Below are positions 22,401 to 33,109 of a stretch of DNA of 64,000 nucleotides, in pieces. Within the stretch, counting starts at the first letter, position 1, and the number at the start of each line of letters is the position of its first letter. This stretch comes from Ailanthus altissimus (Eukaryota; Streptophyta; Magnoliopsida; Sapindales; Simaroubaceae). The stretch is taken from contig OX327699.1 in the NCBI GenBank assembly GCA_946807835.1, forward strand, positions 1,180,501 through 1,244,500, given 5' to 3'. The position numbers and the translations under genes were made by a program. Below the pieces are notes generated by a model, which saw nothing but the letters and a program-made list of their open reading frames with translations, was not told where the DNA came from and did no database searches.

Positions 22401-25400
22401 ATGTTATTGTCTCTGCATTCATTAATTGTTCCTTGCATTTCCTGGCTAACCTTTCACCTCTAAGTTTACTGTTTAACCTGGCATGCGTCTAGGCAACAAA
22501 TACTTTTAAGATTTGAGATATTACTTACTTCTGATATGGACCCACATAAAGTATGAAAATATGGAGGACCATTGTTAGTTAGTTCTCTATTTAATATTAT
22601 CTTTATGGATATTACTATTTGCTATAATTCTGTTTGTCTTATATGCATTCATTTGATGTGCAGGAGATGGCCTTGCAATCTTGAGAGCTGAGTTAAAGAG
22701 TCAAAAGAAGCATGTAAGAAGTTTGCAAAAGAAATCTCTTTGGTCCAAGATTTTGGAGGAGGTACAAATCAATACTGCTTCATATACTGTGTTGGCACAT
22801 TTGAGAATTGGAGATGAATGTGTCTAGTTTATCAGTTTAATGGTTTCCAAATGTTTTCTCCTGATATTATTTAGTATCAAGGAAATGAAACCTTCTATTA
22901 CTACATATTTGTAAATATTTCCAAATATAAATCTTTTCTTTTTTTTTTCAATTTTAGTTTTGTGTTGGTTATTGTTGAAGCTGAAATAGGAATATATGGG
23001 CTGTTATTAGTTAGTACTTTATGGGTTGTATTTGTATTTCTTAGTCGTATTGGTTTTTTCTAGTCATTTTAGTGTTTCCTGATTTATTTTGCAATTTAGC
23101 CTGTATAAAAGACTAATGGTTCATGGAACAACATAACAATGTAGTCTTTTTCTCTCGACTACATGGTTTTTTCTTCTCTGTTAGCATGGTATGGTATCAG
23201 AGCAGGTGAAGGGTCCGTAGCCTAGGTCCAAAAAGAGAGAAAAAGATAAAAAGACCCTAGGAGGTAACTTTAGCCGGCCACTTTTCGCCCACCAGCCCAA
23301 CAACATTACCCCCCAGTAACTAGATTCAGATTTGGAACAAGCCGATCTACAACTTTTCTTTGTAGGATCGTCGCCATCTAACACTGTTTTTGGCCCCAAT
23401 ATACCATCTAAAACTTTCAACCACTGTCACCATTTGTCGCTGATGAACACCATCAATTTAGTTGTCATTACAATAACCAAAATACTTCCTCATCTCTTAT
23501 TTGCTAATATCCAAGATTATCATACCTAGCTGAGCCCTTACTGTAAATGTGGATTCAGATTTATTCAATCAAGGGTTTCGTCATATTCTTAGAAACTACA
23601 GAGGCCAAACCACAACTCATCGTGTGGTCTGCAAAAGATTCACAATTGATGGGTTATTTTAAAATTCCAAAACCTTTTGGACCTTGATGTTAATGCTGTC
23701 AACTTCTTATGGTCAAACACCTTAAGAATAACCATGAACTGCCACCAAAAATTGGTCTTCTGTCGATTGACTCTTGTAATTCTTTGCCTTATTCTCAATT
23801 TGTTTTTTTTTTTTGTTTCTCTCCTAGATTTCTCTTGGTTTTTCTCATCTAATTCTAGTTTTTTTTGATCAGGACACTGTTAATTGTTATTAAACCTTTA
23901 GAACTCACAAAAGATCCATATTATGCCTAAAACTCCTCTTCTCTAGTACAAGTATCTCAGGTCAAGATATGGCTATCTCATGATCTGGTCTCTCTGTGAT
24001 CTCTTTCTTGAACTTCTCTCAATTTTTGCTTTTACATCTCTCTGCACTCTTGATTGTCATTATCAATATGTTTTTTTCTCACCTGCCTCACTCTTGACAC
24101 ATCTTAAGTGTCTATTTTCTACTATTTCTCAATATCGTGAGGCTATAAATCGAATCTGAACATTGCTGCTAAATTTTGCTCTGCATATTGGTCTCTCGTT
24201 TGGGTGTGTATTTACTAGTTGGAAAACCTAGTTGTGAGGTCTCTCTTTTCTTTGCTCCGGCCAAATTGATATCTCTCTCATCTCATCTCTTACTCTGTGA
24301 GAGAATCTTTTTTTTTTTGAGTCAATATTGAGGTGTTTTGTGCTATGAAAAGAATACTTTGGAAAGTGGGACAAGAAGAATATTCTTAATGTGAGTGGTT
24401 GCAGCTATATTTATTGAGTGGCTTAGTATGTGAAGAAGTTGAAAACATGCAAAGAATTTTTTGGATCTTCTTAGCCAAGTAAGGCATTACAAACAAGTAT
24501 GCTCCAACATGAGGGGGAGTGTTAGAAGCTAAAATAGGAATATATGTGTTTTTTAGTACTTGGTGCTTAATAGGGTTGTATTTGTGTTTTCTAGTTCTAT
24601 TGGTGTTTCCTAGACAAACTAGGATTTCTTTGTTTATTGTGTTTTACCCTGTATAAGGACTGTAATGGTTCATAGAACAACATATAACAATGTTCTCCTT
24701 TTAGTTTGTCTCGATCTACATGATTCTTTGTTTCTCTCTTTGTTAACATAGTATTAGAGCATCTCTATTAACAGCTATTTTTTATTTTAAAATTATATTT
24801 TTTTCTTTGGCTAATGCCTTTAGTACCAGCTCATTCCTTGAAGTTTATCCTTTTTTCTCTTTCCAGAGGACATATCTAAAATCTTGTGTTACAGGTGATG
24901 GAGAAGCTTGTAGACATTGTTCATTTCTTGCATTTGGAGATCCATGAAGCCTTTGGCAGTGCTGGTAAGAATTCTAAAAACAAATAAATTTCTGATGTTG
25001 GATATATATATATATATATATATTTTCCCTTTTTTGCTTTATTCATATTTTCCTGTTTGGCAATGGGAAGATCGGGGCAAGAAAGCTATTGTGGTAAGCT
25101 TTACAATGAATGAGAGTATGCAAATAATATATTTACTGTAAAGGAATGTTAGAGCATAATACTTATTATTGACAAGTCACCAACCCCATGTGATGGAGAT
25201 TAAAGGTTGCTGAGATCATACCCAAGTTCTGAAGGGTTTTCTTGAACGGAACATATTTGTTTGCAGGTCTTAGATACATCCATGAAGTTAATGTTTCATG
25301 AGTTGTGAGAAAAGAAAATGTGACATGTGACTTACAAAATTGAAGTTTTTGTGAAGCATTCAAGTTACTAGTTTGTCACTTTCAGTCTCCCTTTTGACTA

Positions 25401-28297
25401 AGGATATCTATTCTAATCTCTATGCGCAAGCTTCAGCATCATCAGAATCCTGACCAGTTAGATAAGATAAAACCTTTTTTTCTCTCTATAAATAATGCAT
25501 CATTTTGTTCATTTGCTTCCATTCAGATTTCATGTGTTGCATCTGCCTTCAGTAATTGTCTTACTGTAAATGATGAAATACAGTATGAACTACTCATTCT
25601 GTTCAGTAATTCAATGGAGTTTTTCTGATTTTATTTTCTGTGACCTTGCAGATGGTGATAGATCAGTTAAAAGTTCTGTGAGCAGTCATAAGAAACTAGG
25701 ATCTGCTGGTCTTGCTTTGCATTATGCGAATATTATTACTCAAATTGATACTCTTGTGAGTTTACAATTTTGTTGAAGATTTAATTTGCTTTTGCCTTGT
25801 CTTTTCTTGCAAAGTATATCCGTTTTTCGTTTTTCATTTTTCATTTATCTGGCGTATCTGTAACCTTCTGTAACCTCTATTAATTTGATATCATATTGTT
25901 ATGGTATCTACACCCAGCCTAGTCAAATTGCAGCTTTATGATGTTGCAGATCAGTTTAACGCATTCTCTATTCTGCAATTTAACACATTGTCTAATTTGA
26001 AACTCATGGAAAGCAGCCTTTGGTGTTTGATGGTCCAAATTCTGTAATTCTATTTGGTCATCCAAAGTAGTTAAGGTTCTATATATGTATAGGTCATTTT
26101 TGTAATCTTTTAAGGGCTCCCTTTTTCTGTAGATAGCTTGTTCACCTTCGCATATCCTATATTTTCATAAAAGTTCTCTGTTTCCTAAAGAAAGGAAGAA
26201 AATAGTTCTACTTCTATCCCAAGTCTTTGATATGAGTAGAATCTTCCACAGTAGAATATCTACTTGTGTCTATATAATTGAGAAATGATCCTGTAGCTTT
26301 CAGGTCAACTTATTGTTTTATGTTAAATTCTGCCTTTGCTTTCATGTTGCTCTTATCTAAGTAGTAATTAAACATCAAAGTTAGGCCAAAACTAATTGTT
26401 TGACTGTTCTGCTTCTGTCTTCTTGTTAATGTTCTACCTGTTGTCCGAAATTCACAATATTGTAATTGGAAAGATGCTTGCTTAGCTCTAATGTTCATGG
26501 AAGAGGGATGGCTTTGGTTCTGACCTACTAGCATAATTACTATTAGACTACAAAAGTAGACTTTCATCACCAATGGTAGACTACAAATGCATGTTAGCTT
26601 TTTAACAAAGTTAAAACAATATTTTGGTTTGTGACCACCACATTCCATTGGAAGGGAATTTTTGTTATGTTCCAACCATTAGTGATTTCTAATCAACTTC
26701 ATGTCGCTTCCTCATTGGTCGAAGTATTGTGTTTGCACATGGCATACTATAACAGAAGTTTATTGGTCTGGTTTGCAGAACGTATGCCTATTAAGAGGCC
26801 CTTAGGTCCCAGTAGGAGCACGGTTAATTCTCTGAAAATTTTATCAGATGCTTTCACTATATATATTCCTATATTACATTGATATTTGATCTTTTATAGA
26901 GTTGTTTCTCTGAATAGTTGAATGAAACTTAATAAAAAAGGTCTTTAGTTCTATGTTTCTACTAATAGTATTTTGCTAACATCTGAATGAAATCAGGTAT
27001 CTCGATCGAGTTCTGTTCCGCCAAATACAAGGGATGCTTTATACCAAGGGCTGCCTCCTAATATAAAGTCAGCGTTGCGGTCCAAATTACAGTCCTTCCA
27101 AGTTAAGGAAGAGGTATTGGTAAATATTTTCAGCACTTGGAATATCAATTGACTTATCGAAAGTCTTAGTTTGTGATAAAGTAGCATGAAGTCCTGCCTT
27201 CACCGTGTCACGTATTCTTGTGTTTTGCTTGCTTTCCGACTGATAATTCTTCTCACGAAATGTTGTCTTGCAGCTTTCTGTCCCACAAATTAAGGCTGAA
27301 ATGGAAAAAACTTTGCAGTGGCTTGTTCCTATAGCAACTAATACAACCAAGTAAGATTACCAGCCCTATAAACCACAAGTTCTAAATTCATTTTCTTGGT
27401 TGGGTTGGGTTTACTCTGATACCTAATATTGTAATTCATCCATTTCCCTTGTTCAGAGGGCTTGACCATTGCTTCATCCTTGAAAATTATGGGTATGGGA
27501 GTTGTTAACCTAGTTTTCTATTTGGGTATAATGACTGGCAATTCCTTTTGAATGGGTGAAATATGCACTTTAATATGATTAGCAGTTACGTTTATTCATT
27601 TAAGTTTGTCTTCTATGACCCATCTCTTTGCTTTTTGCAATTCGGTCATATCAGGGCTCATCATGGATTCGGTTGGGTCGGAGAATGGGCAAACACAGGG
27701 TGAGTTATGAATTTAATTTGTTTTCTTTTCATGTCTTTTGTCAACATTATTTTTTGTAAAGCTTTGTCATTGAATTTGTTCAGGTCTGAGGTGAATCGAA
27801 AACTATCCGGGCAGACTGACTTGCTCAGGATTGAAACACTACACCATGCGGACAAGGAGAAAACAGAAGCTTATATTTTTGAACTGGTTGTGTGGCTTCA
27901 CCATCTTGTTAGCCAAGTAAGAGCTGGCAATGGAATAAGATCTCCTGTTAAATCCCCTATTCGTTCCCCCAACCAGAAGGCGATCCCATTATCTACAAAC
28001 AAACCTCACCCTTCATCCCCCATGTTAACTGTGGAAGATCAAGCAATGCTCCGTGATGTAAGTAAAAGGAAAAAGATACCAGGCATAAGTAAGAGTCAGG
28101 AGTTTGACACTGCCAAAAACAGGTTAAGCAAGCACCACAGGTTGACCAAAAGTAACAGCCACTCCCCAACAAGCGAAAGTAAGAAAGATCCCTTACCCAT
28201 TAGGAGGCCATCTTGGGTTCCTGTATTCGACTTTGATATTGATCGGATCAAAGCCTTGGATGTCATTGATCGAGTGGACACAATTCGAAGTTTATAA
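7467..28297 (+). CDS. PSK SIMULATOR (PSI1-like) protein, 12 coding exons, 645 aa
   Basis: Exons 7467-7775, 10305-10630, 10760-10852, 10951-11041, 21949-22042, 22664-22761, 24895-24964, 25652-25755, 26997-27113, 27274-27350, 27655-27699 and 27784-28297 join in frame (1938 nt, every intron GT..AG, stop TAA). The protein starts MGGLCSRSS, a clear N-myristoylation site (Gly2) with a nearby Cys5. Residues about 152-208 ([20 protein letters not shown], then [13 protein letters not shown]) are DUF3475; residues about 375-460 ([48 protein letters not shown]) are DUF668, followed by [11 protein letters not shown]. The C-terminal tail has an [10 protein letters not shown] phospho-type repeat and a basic KRKK at 569-572, a possible nuclear signal. 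The length fits the family (about 600-660 aa). In Arabidopsis, PSI proteins promote growth and are linked to phytosulfokine and brassinosteroid responses; that role is transferred by homology. I chose the ATG at 7467 for the myristoylation motif. Introns 4 and 6 are inflated by retrotransposons, yet the exons look intact. Confidence 0.93.
7776..10304 (+). other. Intron 1 of the PSI gene
   Basis: A 2.5 kb intron with donor AAG|GTTTGT and acceptor ATAG|GTC. It contains no recognisable gene. It holds an imperfect tandem pair of about 35 bp at 9001-9070 (TGCTGAACCTTG..CTGTCTTCTCT twice) and a CT microsatellite near 9430-9446. Short frames at 8119-8307 (minus) and 9987-10187 (plus) look like chance. 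Confidence 0.8.
11175..11411 (-). repeat. 3' LTR of outer Copia
   Basis: A 237-bp LTR with TG..CA ends, beginning TGAACATAATGG and ending TTTTTCACA on the plus strand. It aligns with 20190-20447 through words such as TATTTGAGAAAGATTA, GACTTTACAAAA and ATTGATGGGATTTT-like ends. Next to it, at 11412-11421, is the complement of the polypurine tract. Confidence 0.88.
11656..12612 (-). pseudogene. Outer Copia RT C-terminal half and RNase H, decayed
   Basis: Minus-strand frames read LDVKNAFL and [15 protein letters not shown] (reverse transcriptase) near 12.5 kb, then YVGD at 12338-12349 where active enzymes have YVDD, so a catalytic Asp is lost. RNase H remains as [18 protein letters not shown] and [18 protein letters not shown] at 11656-11928. 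Stops and shifts break the frame. The N-terminal half of the same RT continues at 16888 on the other side of the nested element. Not functional. Confidence 0.8.
12613..12617. repeat. Target site duplication TATAG (left) of inner Copia
   Basis: TATAG at 12613-12617 is repeated at 16883-16887 immediately outside the inner element's TG..CA ends, proving insertion into the outer Copia. Confidence 0.9.
12618..12801 (-). repeat. 3' LTR of inner Copia
   Basis: 184 bp, TGTAAAGAAATAAAG..ATTTCAACA on the plus strand, matching 16697-16882. It is immediately followed on the plus strand by CTCCCCCTT, the complement of the polypurine tract. Confidence 0.93.
12809..16162 (-). pseudogene. Inner Copia pol (PR-IN-RT-RH) with disruptions
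   Basis: The frame seems to open at the ATG at 16160-16162 (MITESS). It reaches a protease-like DSDASNHI at about 15960-15985, where the usual DSGAS has Asp for Gly. GAG-pre-integrase follows ([17 protein letters not shown] with [12 protein letters not shown]), then a TGA at about 15421 replacing Trp in HSDVWGP, integrase ([19 protein letters not shown] near 15.1 kb) and RT ([44 protein letters not shown], catalytic YIDD near 13.76 kb). RNase H ([43 protein letters not shown]) ends at 12809. RT and RNase H motifs are well kept, but the stop and several frame changes make it a pseudogene. The GC-rich 16170-16690 is its untranslated leader and carries no gag. Confidence 0.88.
16697..16882 (-). 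repeat. 5' LTR of inner Copia
   Basis: 186 bp with TG..CA ends. The sequence just to its left on the plus strand (GGCTTTGATACCA) is the complement of the primer-binding site. The right TSD TATAG is at 16883-16887. Confidence 0.93.
16888..18500 (-). pseudogene. Outer Copia integrase and RT N-terminal half, decayed
   Basis: On the minus strand the region near 18.0-18.2 kb encodes integrase remains (YHGREYF, then [15 protein letters not shown] in place of [14 protein letters not shown]). Near 17.0 kb come RT N-terminal words ([23 protein letters not shown], shortened here) leading to the break point at 16887. Stops occur throughout. It continues at 12612 leftward. Confidence 0.72.
18520..19085. 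mobile_element. Possible hAT-like MITE inside outer Copia
   Basis: About 560 bp lies where the outer Copia should encode GAG-pre-integrase and protease, but it carries no Copia coding trace. Both ends contain the AGCTTTT / AAAAGC words and the 'T-rich..TTTGGTA..ACC' style seen in plant hAT-type miniature elements (GAGCTTTTGAC near 18590, GAGCTTTTGCC near 19027). I could not identify clean terminal repeats or an 8-bp duplication, so this is a tentative call. Confidence 0.25.
19319..19519 (-). pseudogene. Outer Copia gag fragment with degraded zinc knuckle
   Basis: The frame includes [19 protein letters not shown], recognisable as the Copia nucleocapsid knuckle CxxCxxxxHxxxxC but with the first Cys lost. 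It lies between the primer site (20.18 kb) and integrase (18.1 kb), in the expected order for gag. Upstream gag sequence to about 20.1 kb is interrupted. Confidence 0.6.
19977..20132. repeat. 78-bp tandem duplication in outer Copia leader/gag
   Basis: Two near-identical 78-bp copies (19977-20054 and 20055-20132) each carry CTGTGTGC.GAAGAGAGAAGAG and GGTGGTGCAAGCTTCTG. The unit is divisible by three. It sits just downstream (minus sense) of the primer-binding site. Confidence 0.75.
20190..20447 (-). repeat. 5' LTR of outer Copia
   Basis: 258 bp with TG..CA ends. The adjacent plus-strand GGCTCTGATACCA is the complement of the primer-binding site, and the right TSD TTTAC is at 20448-20452. It is 21 bp longer than its partner because of small indels. 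Confidence 0.9.
20453..21948 (+). other. Remainder of intron 4
   Basis: Non-coding intron sequence ending in TTTTTTTTGTTTCAG before exon 5. A stretch near 21180-21630 has words such as AGAAGCTCTAGTTATAAAAG and TATACCAAATGGACCCTT, reminiscent of plant miniature transposons, but no clean ends were found. Confidence 0.6.
22973..23186 (+). repeat. 5' LTR of intron 6 element
   Basis: 214 bp with TG..CA ends, upstream of the primer-binding site at 23192. Confidence 0.82.
24520..24748 (+). repeat. 3' LTR of intron 6 element
   Basis: 229 bp with TG..CA ends, directly after GAGGGGGAG. It is followed by TAGTATTAGAGCAT, itself close to a primer-binding site. Confidence 0.8.
25001..25022. repeat. AT dinucleotide microsatellite in intron 7
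   Basis: About eleven AT units shortly after the intron 7 donor; likely length-variable. Confidence 0.85.
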
Positions 28298-28770
28298 CTA
28301 TTTGTGGATAATGATGTACCTCCTGAAGGTACCCTTTGGTTGTCAAAGAGGTCCATCTGCTGCAATTTTCCATATTGACTACCATCTCAGTTTATGTAGG
28401 CACCAAGTTTATGAAGCCAGTGAGCACATGATAAGTGATATATGTTCCTTTTTGTTCGTGGAAATTCAAGGTGAGAATGTATTGTCCTAGGGGAATTTAG
28501 TTGCTTTAAAGGTCAAATCAAATGAATGGATATGAGGCTATATAAGCTCAAGTTAGTTAGTTCTGTATGTACAGAATACATCTTATCTTTCCATAATAAT
28601 CAAAGGTATCTGCATATATCTCTTGTGCATGTTTTTGATCGTCCCTTACCTTTTGTTTTCCTTTCTTCGGCTTGCAAGTCCCTCTACATCATTAACCACA
28701 TACCATACTTTTCGTTTATGAGTAATATTACATTTTTCAAATATTATCTAAAATTTTTCGTTGCTAGTAA
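28298..28770 (+). other. Probable 3' untranslated region of the PSI gene
   Basis: Sequence after the TAA at 28295-28297 without splice signals. AATAATCAAAGG at about 28597 is a plausible near-upstream poly(A) element, and T-rich sequence follows near 28640-28740. The cleavage site is not determinable by eye. Confidence 0.4.
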
Positions 28771-29207
28771 GTAGTATGTCATTCATCAAATTAGTTGTTG
28801 AAATAGTTCTAATAAGTTAGTTGGAAATGTATAAAAGTTTACCTTTTATAGATGAATGGTACAATACTTAGAATGGAAAAAAAATGGAGTTAATTACTCG
28901 GAAAGTATAGTATTATTATTTCTTCTTTATTTTTAGAAAAACATTGTGCAGACTCATTTATAACAAAAGAAACTTGATTTAGAAATGTTAATGGGAACGT
29001 TGCTCCTCTGTATTGGATAGGGATAACAGTAGATCAGGTTTAAGATAGGTATTCTTAAGTTTGCATCTACATTTATTTTAAAATATTAAATTCTTCTTAA
29101 TTTTGCATCTATATTTATTTTAAAACAAAATATTAAATTCTTTTAAAATTTATTGTGAATTTCAAATTTTAATATCAAACTGCTCTAGTGGGTATGTCTT
29201 TATTATT

Positions 29208-29313
29208 AAATTCGTAATAAATTGTTTATGAATTTTAAGCGAATTTAATAATAAGTACATAAATTCGTAATAGGTTATTTATGAATTTTAAGCGAGTTTA
29301 ATAATAAGTACAT
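29208..29313. repeat. 53-bp tandem duplication
   Basis: Two copies of a 53-bp unit (29208-29260 and 29261-29313) both read AAATTCGTAATA..TTTATGAATTTTAAGCGA.TTTAATAATAAGTACAT with only a few differences. They lead directly into the degenerate array to the right. Confidence 0.85.
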
Positions 29314-29700
29314 AACGTTTAGTATGCATGTTAGGAGCGAATGCTAAAAGTGCGCAACGTTGTGCATTTAGTGCTCTTAGTACGTGTGCTAGAAGCGCAT
29401 GCTAAGCATGTAGCACATGTATTAAGCGTGCAATATTGTACGCTTAAAGCTTAGCATGCGTGTTAAGAGTGCATGTTAAGCGTGCAATGTGTAGCACACG
29501 TACTAGGAGCGAATGCTAAAAGGGCGCAACGTTGTGTGTTTAATGTGCTAAGCACGTATATTAAGAGTACACGCTAAGCATATAACGTTGCGAGTTTAGA
29601 ACTTAACACACGTGTTAGGAATGTATGCTAAGCGTGCAATCTCATGCACCTAGCACTTAGCATGCGTAATAAAAGCCCATGCTAAGTGCGTCGTGAGATT
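29314..29700. repeat. Degenerate minisatellite of 'GCATGCTAAGCGTGC' type units
   Basis: At least seven diverged copies, roughly 42-72 bp apart (most 53-59), each carry a word like AGGAGCGAATGCTAA, AGAAGCGCATGCTAAGC, AAGAGTGCATGTTAAGCGTGC or AGGAATGTATGCTAAGCGTGC, plus GCAACGTTGTG and CTTAGCATGCGTGTTA. Many words are partial palindromes (GCATGC, TTAGCATGCGTGTTAAG). The array is much richer in CG than its flanks. No gene or known satellite is recognised. Confidence 0.7.
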
Positions 29701-30340
29701 TAGTGGGTAATTTTGCCATCTCTAGATCGAATCAAGATAGCTAGCTTATGTCCTTAATAATTTATTACAGAAGAGCTTGTGTTCACGTGACAATTTATTA
29801 GGATTTTGATTGGATTAGTTTGCTAGGAAGCCTTGATCTATGGATGAATATATAAATTCGATATCAACTCTCTACAATAAATAATTTATGTTTAATATCA
29901 ATTCTTCATAGTCGGAGGAGTTATGGAGAGAAATAAACAACCTCAATATAGTATTAATCCTCTACAATTAGAGGATTTGTAAAGAGAAATAAATAATCCT
30001 CTTAAATAATTAAAAATTAGTAATTAGTACCTCAACAACCGAAGTGCTATCATCAACCACTAAGCCCAAGGAATAGTTGGCCATTCATAATGAATATTAA
30101 ATGCTCATCCATGATATGCATTGAATTTCAAGAACAAAAAAGAGAAAAATAAAGAGAAAAAAATAAGGAGAAAAAAGATAGACAGAGACATGGACGATTA
30201 TCATTCATCCTAAATTTAAGCAATAAAAGATATAAGAGAGAAATTAAGAAAGACGCTACTTTTTGGGGAATTAATTAAAAATATGATTAATTAGGGTTAC
30301 TTTTAAAATTGAGAGTTTTATATAAAAATGAGCTTTATAT

Positions 30341-31290
30341 TATTATATGTGTTCCCTTTGGAATTCTCCAAAAAGTCCAACACCCAGAAGTTAAGATATC
30401 ACCGTATAAATTAGGGGACCAGCCTAAGGGCCCAAAGGATTGGAGGCCTTAGACAATAGGAGCAGACTGGTTAAGTATCATCTAAAGGAACAAAGGCATA
30501 GAACCTGTTTGGCCGATTAGATCCTAGACAATAGGAGCAGATCGGTCAAGTATCATTTAAAGAAACAAAGGCACAAGGCTTGCTCGGCTGATTAGACTAA
30601 ATGACTCAAATAAAACCAACTAGCTTAGATTCCACCCGAGCCGTTCATATAACTATGGATCAATACATAGCAACCAGTCCAGAACCTGCCCAATATACCA
30701 AGCAAAGACCCAAGCATACCACTATGGCCACATATCGTAAGAAGACCCGCACAATAAATATACCGACCTGCCTTTACATAGTCTCTAAATTTGCACAAAC
30801 CTAAGATCCGAACAGTATTTAGCGACTTAAAAGAAAAACACAATGCAAATTAGATAAGGCAAGTTATTTAAAAACGTCATCATTGTTATTTTAGAGATAA
30901 AATCAAACTATTTTAGAGGATATCCCCTAAATCATGCCAAGAGATCAAAAAGACTACCTAAAATACCACATATTCAGCGAATATAAGAACAAAACCCTAA
31001 GAAGACTGATGCTATATAAAGAGAGGAAAACAACCCAAACAGGGGGATCTGGATCTTAATCTGAATCTTGAATTTTGAATCTTGAATCTTGAACTCACAA
31101 CTTTTGATCTCAAAATTCTTCACTTTTTTCTTCAACCTTTCTCTCTCAAAACAGCCACCTGACTTAAGCATTGGATAGTCTTTACCGGAATTACCCATAG
31201 CGAGGTTTTGACAATAGTTTTTTCCTTGCATTTGCAAGCATTACAGCAATTGCAAGCCCAGTAAGCCTACGAGCCCAACAAATAAGGTCC
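30341..31290 (+). repeat. Probable LTR of a Ty3/Gypsy element
   Basis: Non-coding block with LTR-like build: two near copies of a 75-bp unit (AGACAATAGGAGCAGA.. at 30451 and 30526), a TATA box in GCTATATAAAGAGAGG at about 31011, a CT/A-rich leader, and a repeated ATCTTGAATCTTGAA run near 31060. It may be the 5' LTR of the Gypsy remnant starting near 33.1 kb, but no matching partner or clear primer site was found, so ends and ownership are uncertain. Confidence 0.35.
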
Positions 31291-33100
31291 AAGGTTTCAA
31301 TTCTTGCAACTAAATAAATTCAAAATTCATTGACTCAAAAGACTATTTTTTTTGGTCAACAAAGTATAATGTATATATAAAATATTATGTATATATAAGT
31401 TTTTTTAATATAAGTATTACATTTCAAATTACAATTTTAAATCTATAATAGTTAGTATTACAATTCAAATATCAATTAATTACAGATAAAACTAAATTTC
31501 AATAAAATCAACTAAACCCTCTTAAATAACTGAAGGGACTATAATTGCGATTAAACAACCCTCTAAGATAATTTGAGGGACTATAATTGGTCTTCCAATG
31601 TTTGGAGAAACTAAAAATCTCCTCAAGAACTAAAATCGACCTCTCAACAACCGAAGAAATTAGAATTGGTGTCCCAACAATTAGAAGAACTAAACAACTA
31701 TCTTGAATTATATTGGAATTTGAACCCTTAACCAAAACTAGGGAGTGCATGGACTTTACCGCTGAACAAGGAACTGGGTGCACATATATATAGGATTATT
31801 ATTATTATTATTGTTTAAGTCTTTGTTATTTGGCGTATGCCTAAATAAATTAAATCCTTAGTTATGCAGGAAATGACAACAATGCCCTATGAAACCTTAA
31901 CTACTTGATTATCAAATTCTATGAGATAAATTTTACAAGAAATGCCAGTAACAAGGCGATCTAGAAAAACTTAAAAACAAGCTAAATAGACATGCAAAAG
32001 CAAAATCTTTTAAGCTCTTCTAGAGTTGTTTTCATGTTATCCAGAAATGGCCTAAAGGCAACTCTTTAGTATTGCAATAGCTTCTACAGCCAAGAAGGCA
32101 GGTACATCCTCATAAAAGTTGGTTTTTAGTATAAAAAAATGTTATCCTAGAGTAGTACTACAACTTTACCTTTAATGCCTGCTTCTTGTGCTTTAAATTC
32201 TCACATCACATCTTCATATACTTAAATCTATTGTAGTACAAAAATGAATAAAAACATAAATTTAAATCTATATGCATATATAGGTATATATAATAAGGTA
32301 AAATACATGGGTCCTAGTTACTTTACGAAGTCTAACTTGTAAGTCATGGTTTAAAAGGATTGCATTAAGTAAGGATCAAAGTATGTGAACCCCTAAGCTA
32401 AATCACTTAAGGAGTACTTACCCAAAACAAGGGCTAACTTATATTATTAATCCTACTAGAGAAAAATAAGTCACTAAAACCTTATTTGTCCATGTTATTA
32501 AGGCTAATAGAGAAAAATAATCCATATCTTTAATAATAATACCAATTAGAATAATAGCTCTGCATTTGTTCTAGAACCTAATACTATACAAACAAATTAT
32601 TAATCTAGACATACAAGATTCAGGAGGCGAGTTTCCTTTAACCTTTCATACTAAGTTTTTTATAGCCTAAAACTCTATACTTGTTTCATATGCAAAAGAC
32701 TCGATATATCTATATTACCTACAAATAATCCTTTTTATCCTTAACATATGAAGTTTCTCTATTATTTATTATGCAAACTTGGGTTTCACCCTTCTCATAG
32801 TTTAAAATTGGGTTTGTCCAAAATATTCTCTTTCCCTTAAGACAATTGAAGCAAATTCACAACAACAAGCCTTTTAGAGTCAAGAAGCTCTTTAGAGATT
32901 TCGTAAGCCTTACTTCTAAATTCGCAATGGCAAAGAGGTTGAGATCTATTATTAGGGCTTAGGTTATATCATCATTTAGCTTTCCACATAAGTGGAAGAA
33001 CCAGCCTATAATGTCAGCACAAGAACCATTGCAGCCAGTAGGGTTCTACCACGTTACGGTCTAATAGAACTCGAGGAGATCCATTGTTTTGGCGACTTTA
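31291..33100. other. No gene seen; includes a TTA microsatellite
   Basis: AT-rich sequence without recognisable domains. A (TTA)n run lies at about 31796-31813. Repeated phrases near 31510-31690 (GAGGGACTATAATTG type) produce a spurious minus-strand frame. The end near 33020-33110 (TTTGGCGACTTTACTTGGAG) resembles the leader found before gag in plant Gypsy elements. Confidence 0.55.
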
Positions 33101-33109
33101 CTTGGAGTT

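Larger units (their letters stand above)
22973..24748 (+). mobile_element. Non-autonomous LTR retrotransposon in intron 6
   Basis: Two related LTRs (22973-23186 and 24520-24748) flank 1.33 kb with no Copia or Gypsy coding motif. Both LTRs begin TGTTxGAAGCTxAAATAGGA and share GGTTCATxGAACAACAT and CTCTxTGTTAxCA ends. The left LTR is followed five bases later by TGGTATCAGAGCAGG (tRNA-iMet primer site, 23192). The right LTR is preceded by the polypurine tract GAGGGGGAG. Together these fix the + orientation, the same as the host gene. No perfect target duplication was found (GTTAT left, TAGTA right). It is a deleted or TRIM/LARD-like passenger element. Confidence 0.85.

Noticed and set aside
23181..23529. 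Two overlapping frames inside the intron 6 LTR element
   Set aside because: No gag or pol motif; opposite-strand overlap; likely chance in the element's leader.
29208..29700. CRISPR-like array
   Set aside because: Units are diverged with no constant repeat and unique spacer pattern, and the genome is a plant.
31700..31785. tRNA-like phrase (TTTGAACCCTTAACC .. ACTTTACCGCTGAACAA)
   Set aside because: Resembles a B-box and acceptor phrase but no cloverleaf or A-box can be drawn; at best a tRNA-derived repeat trace.
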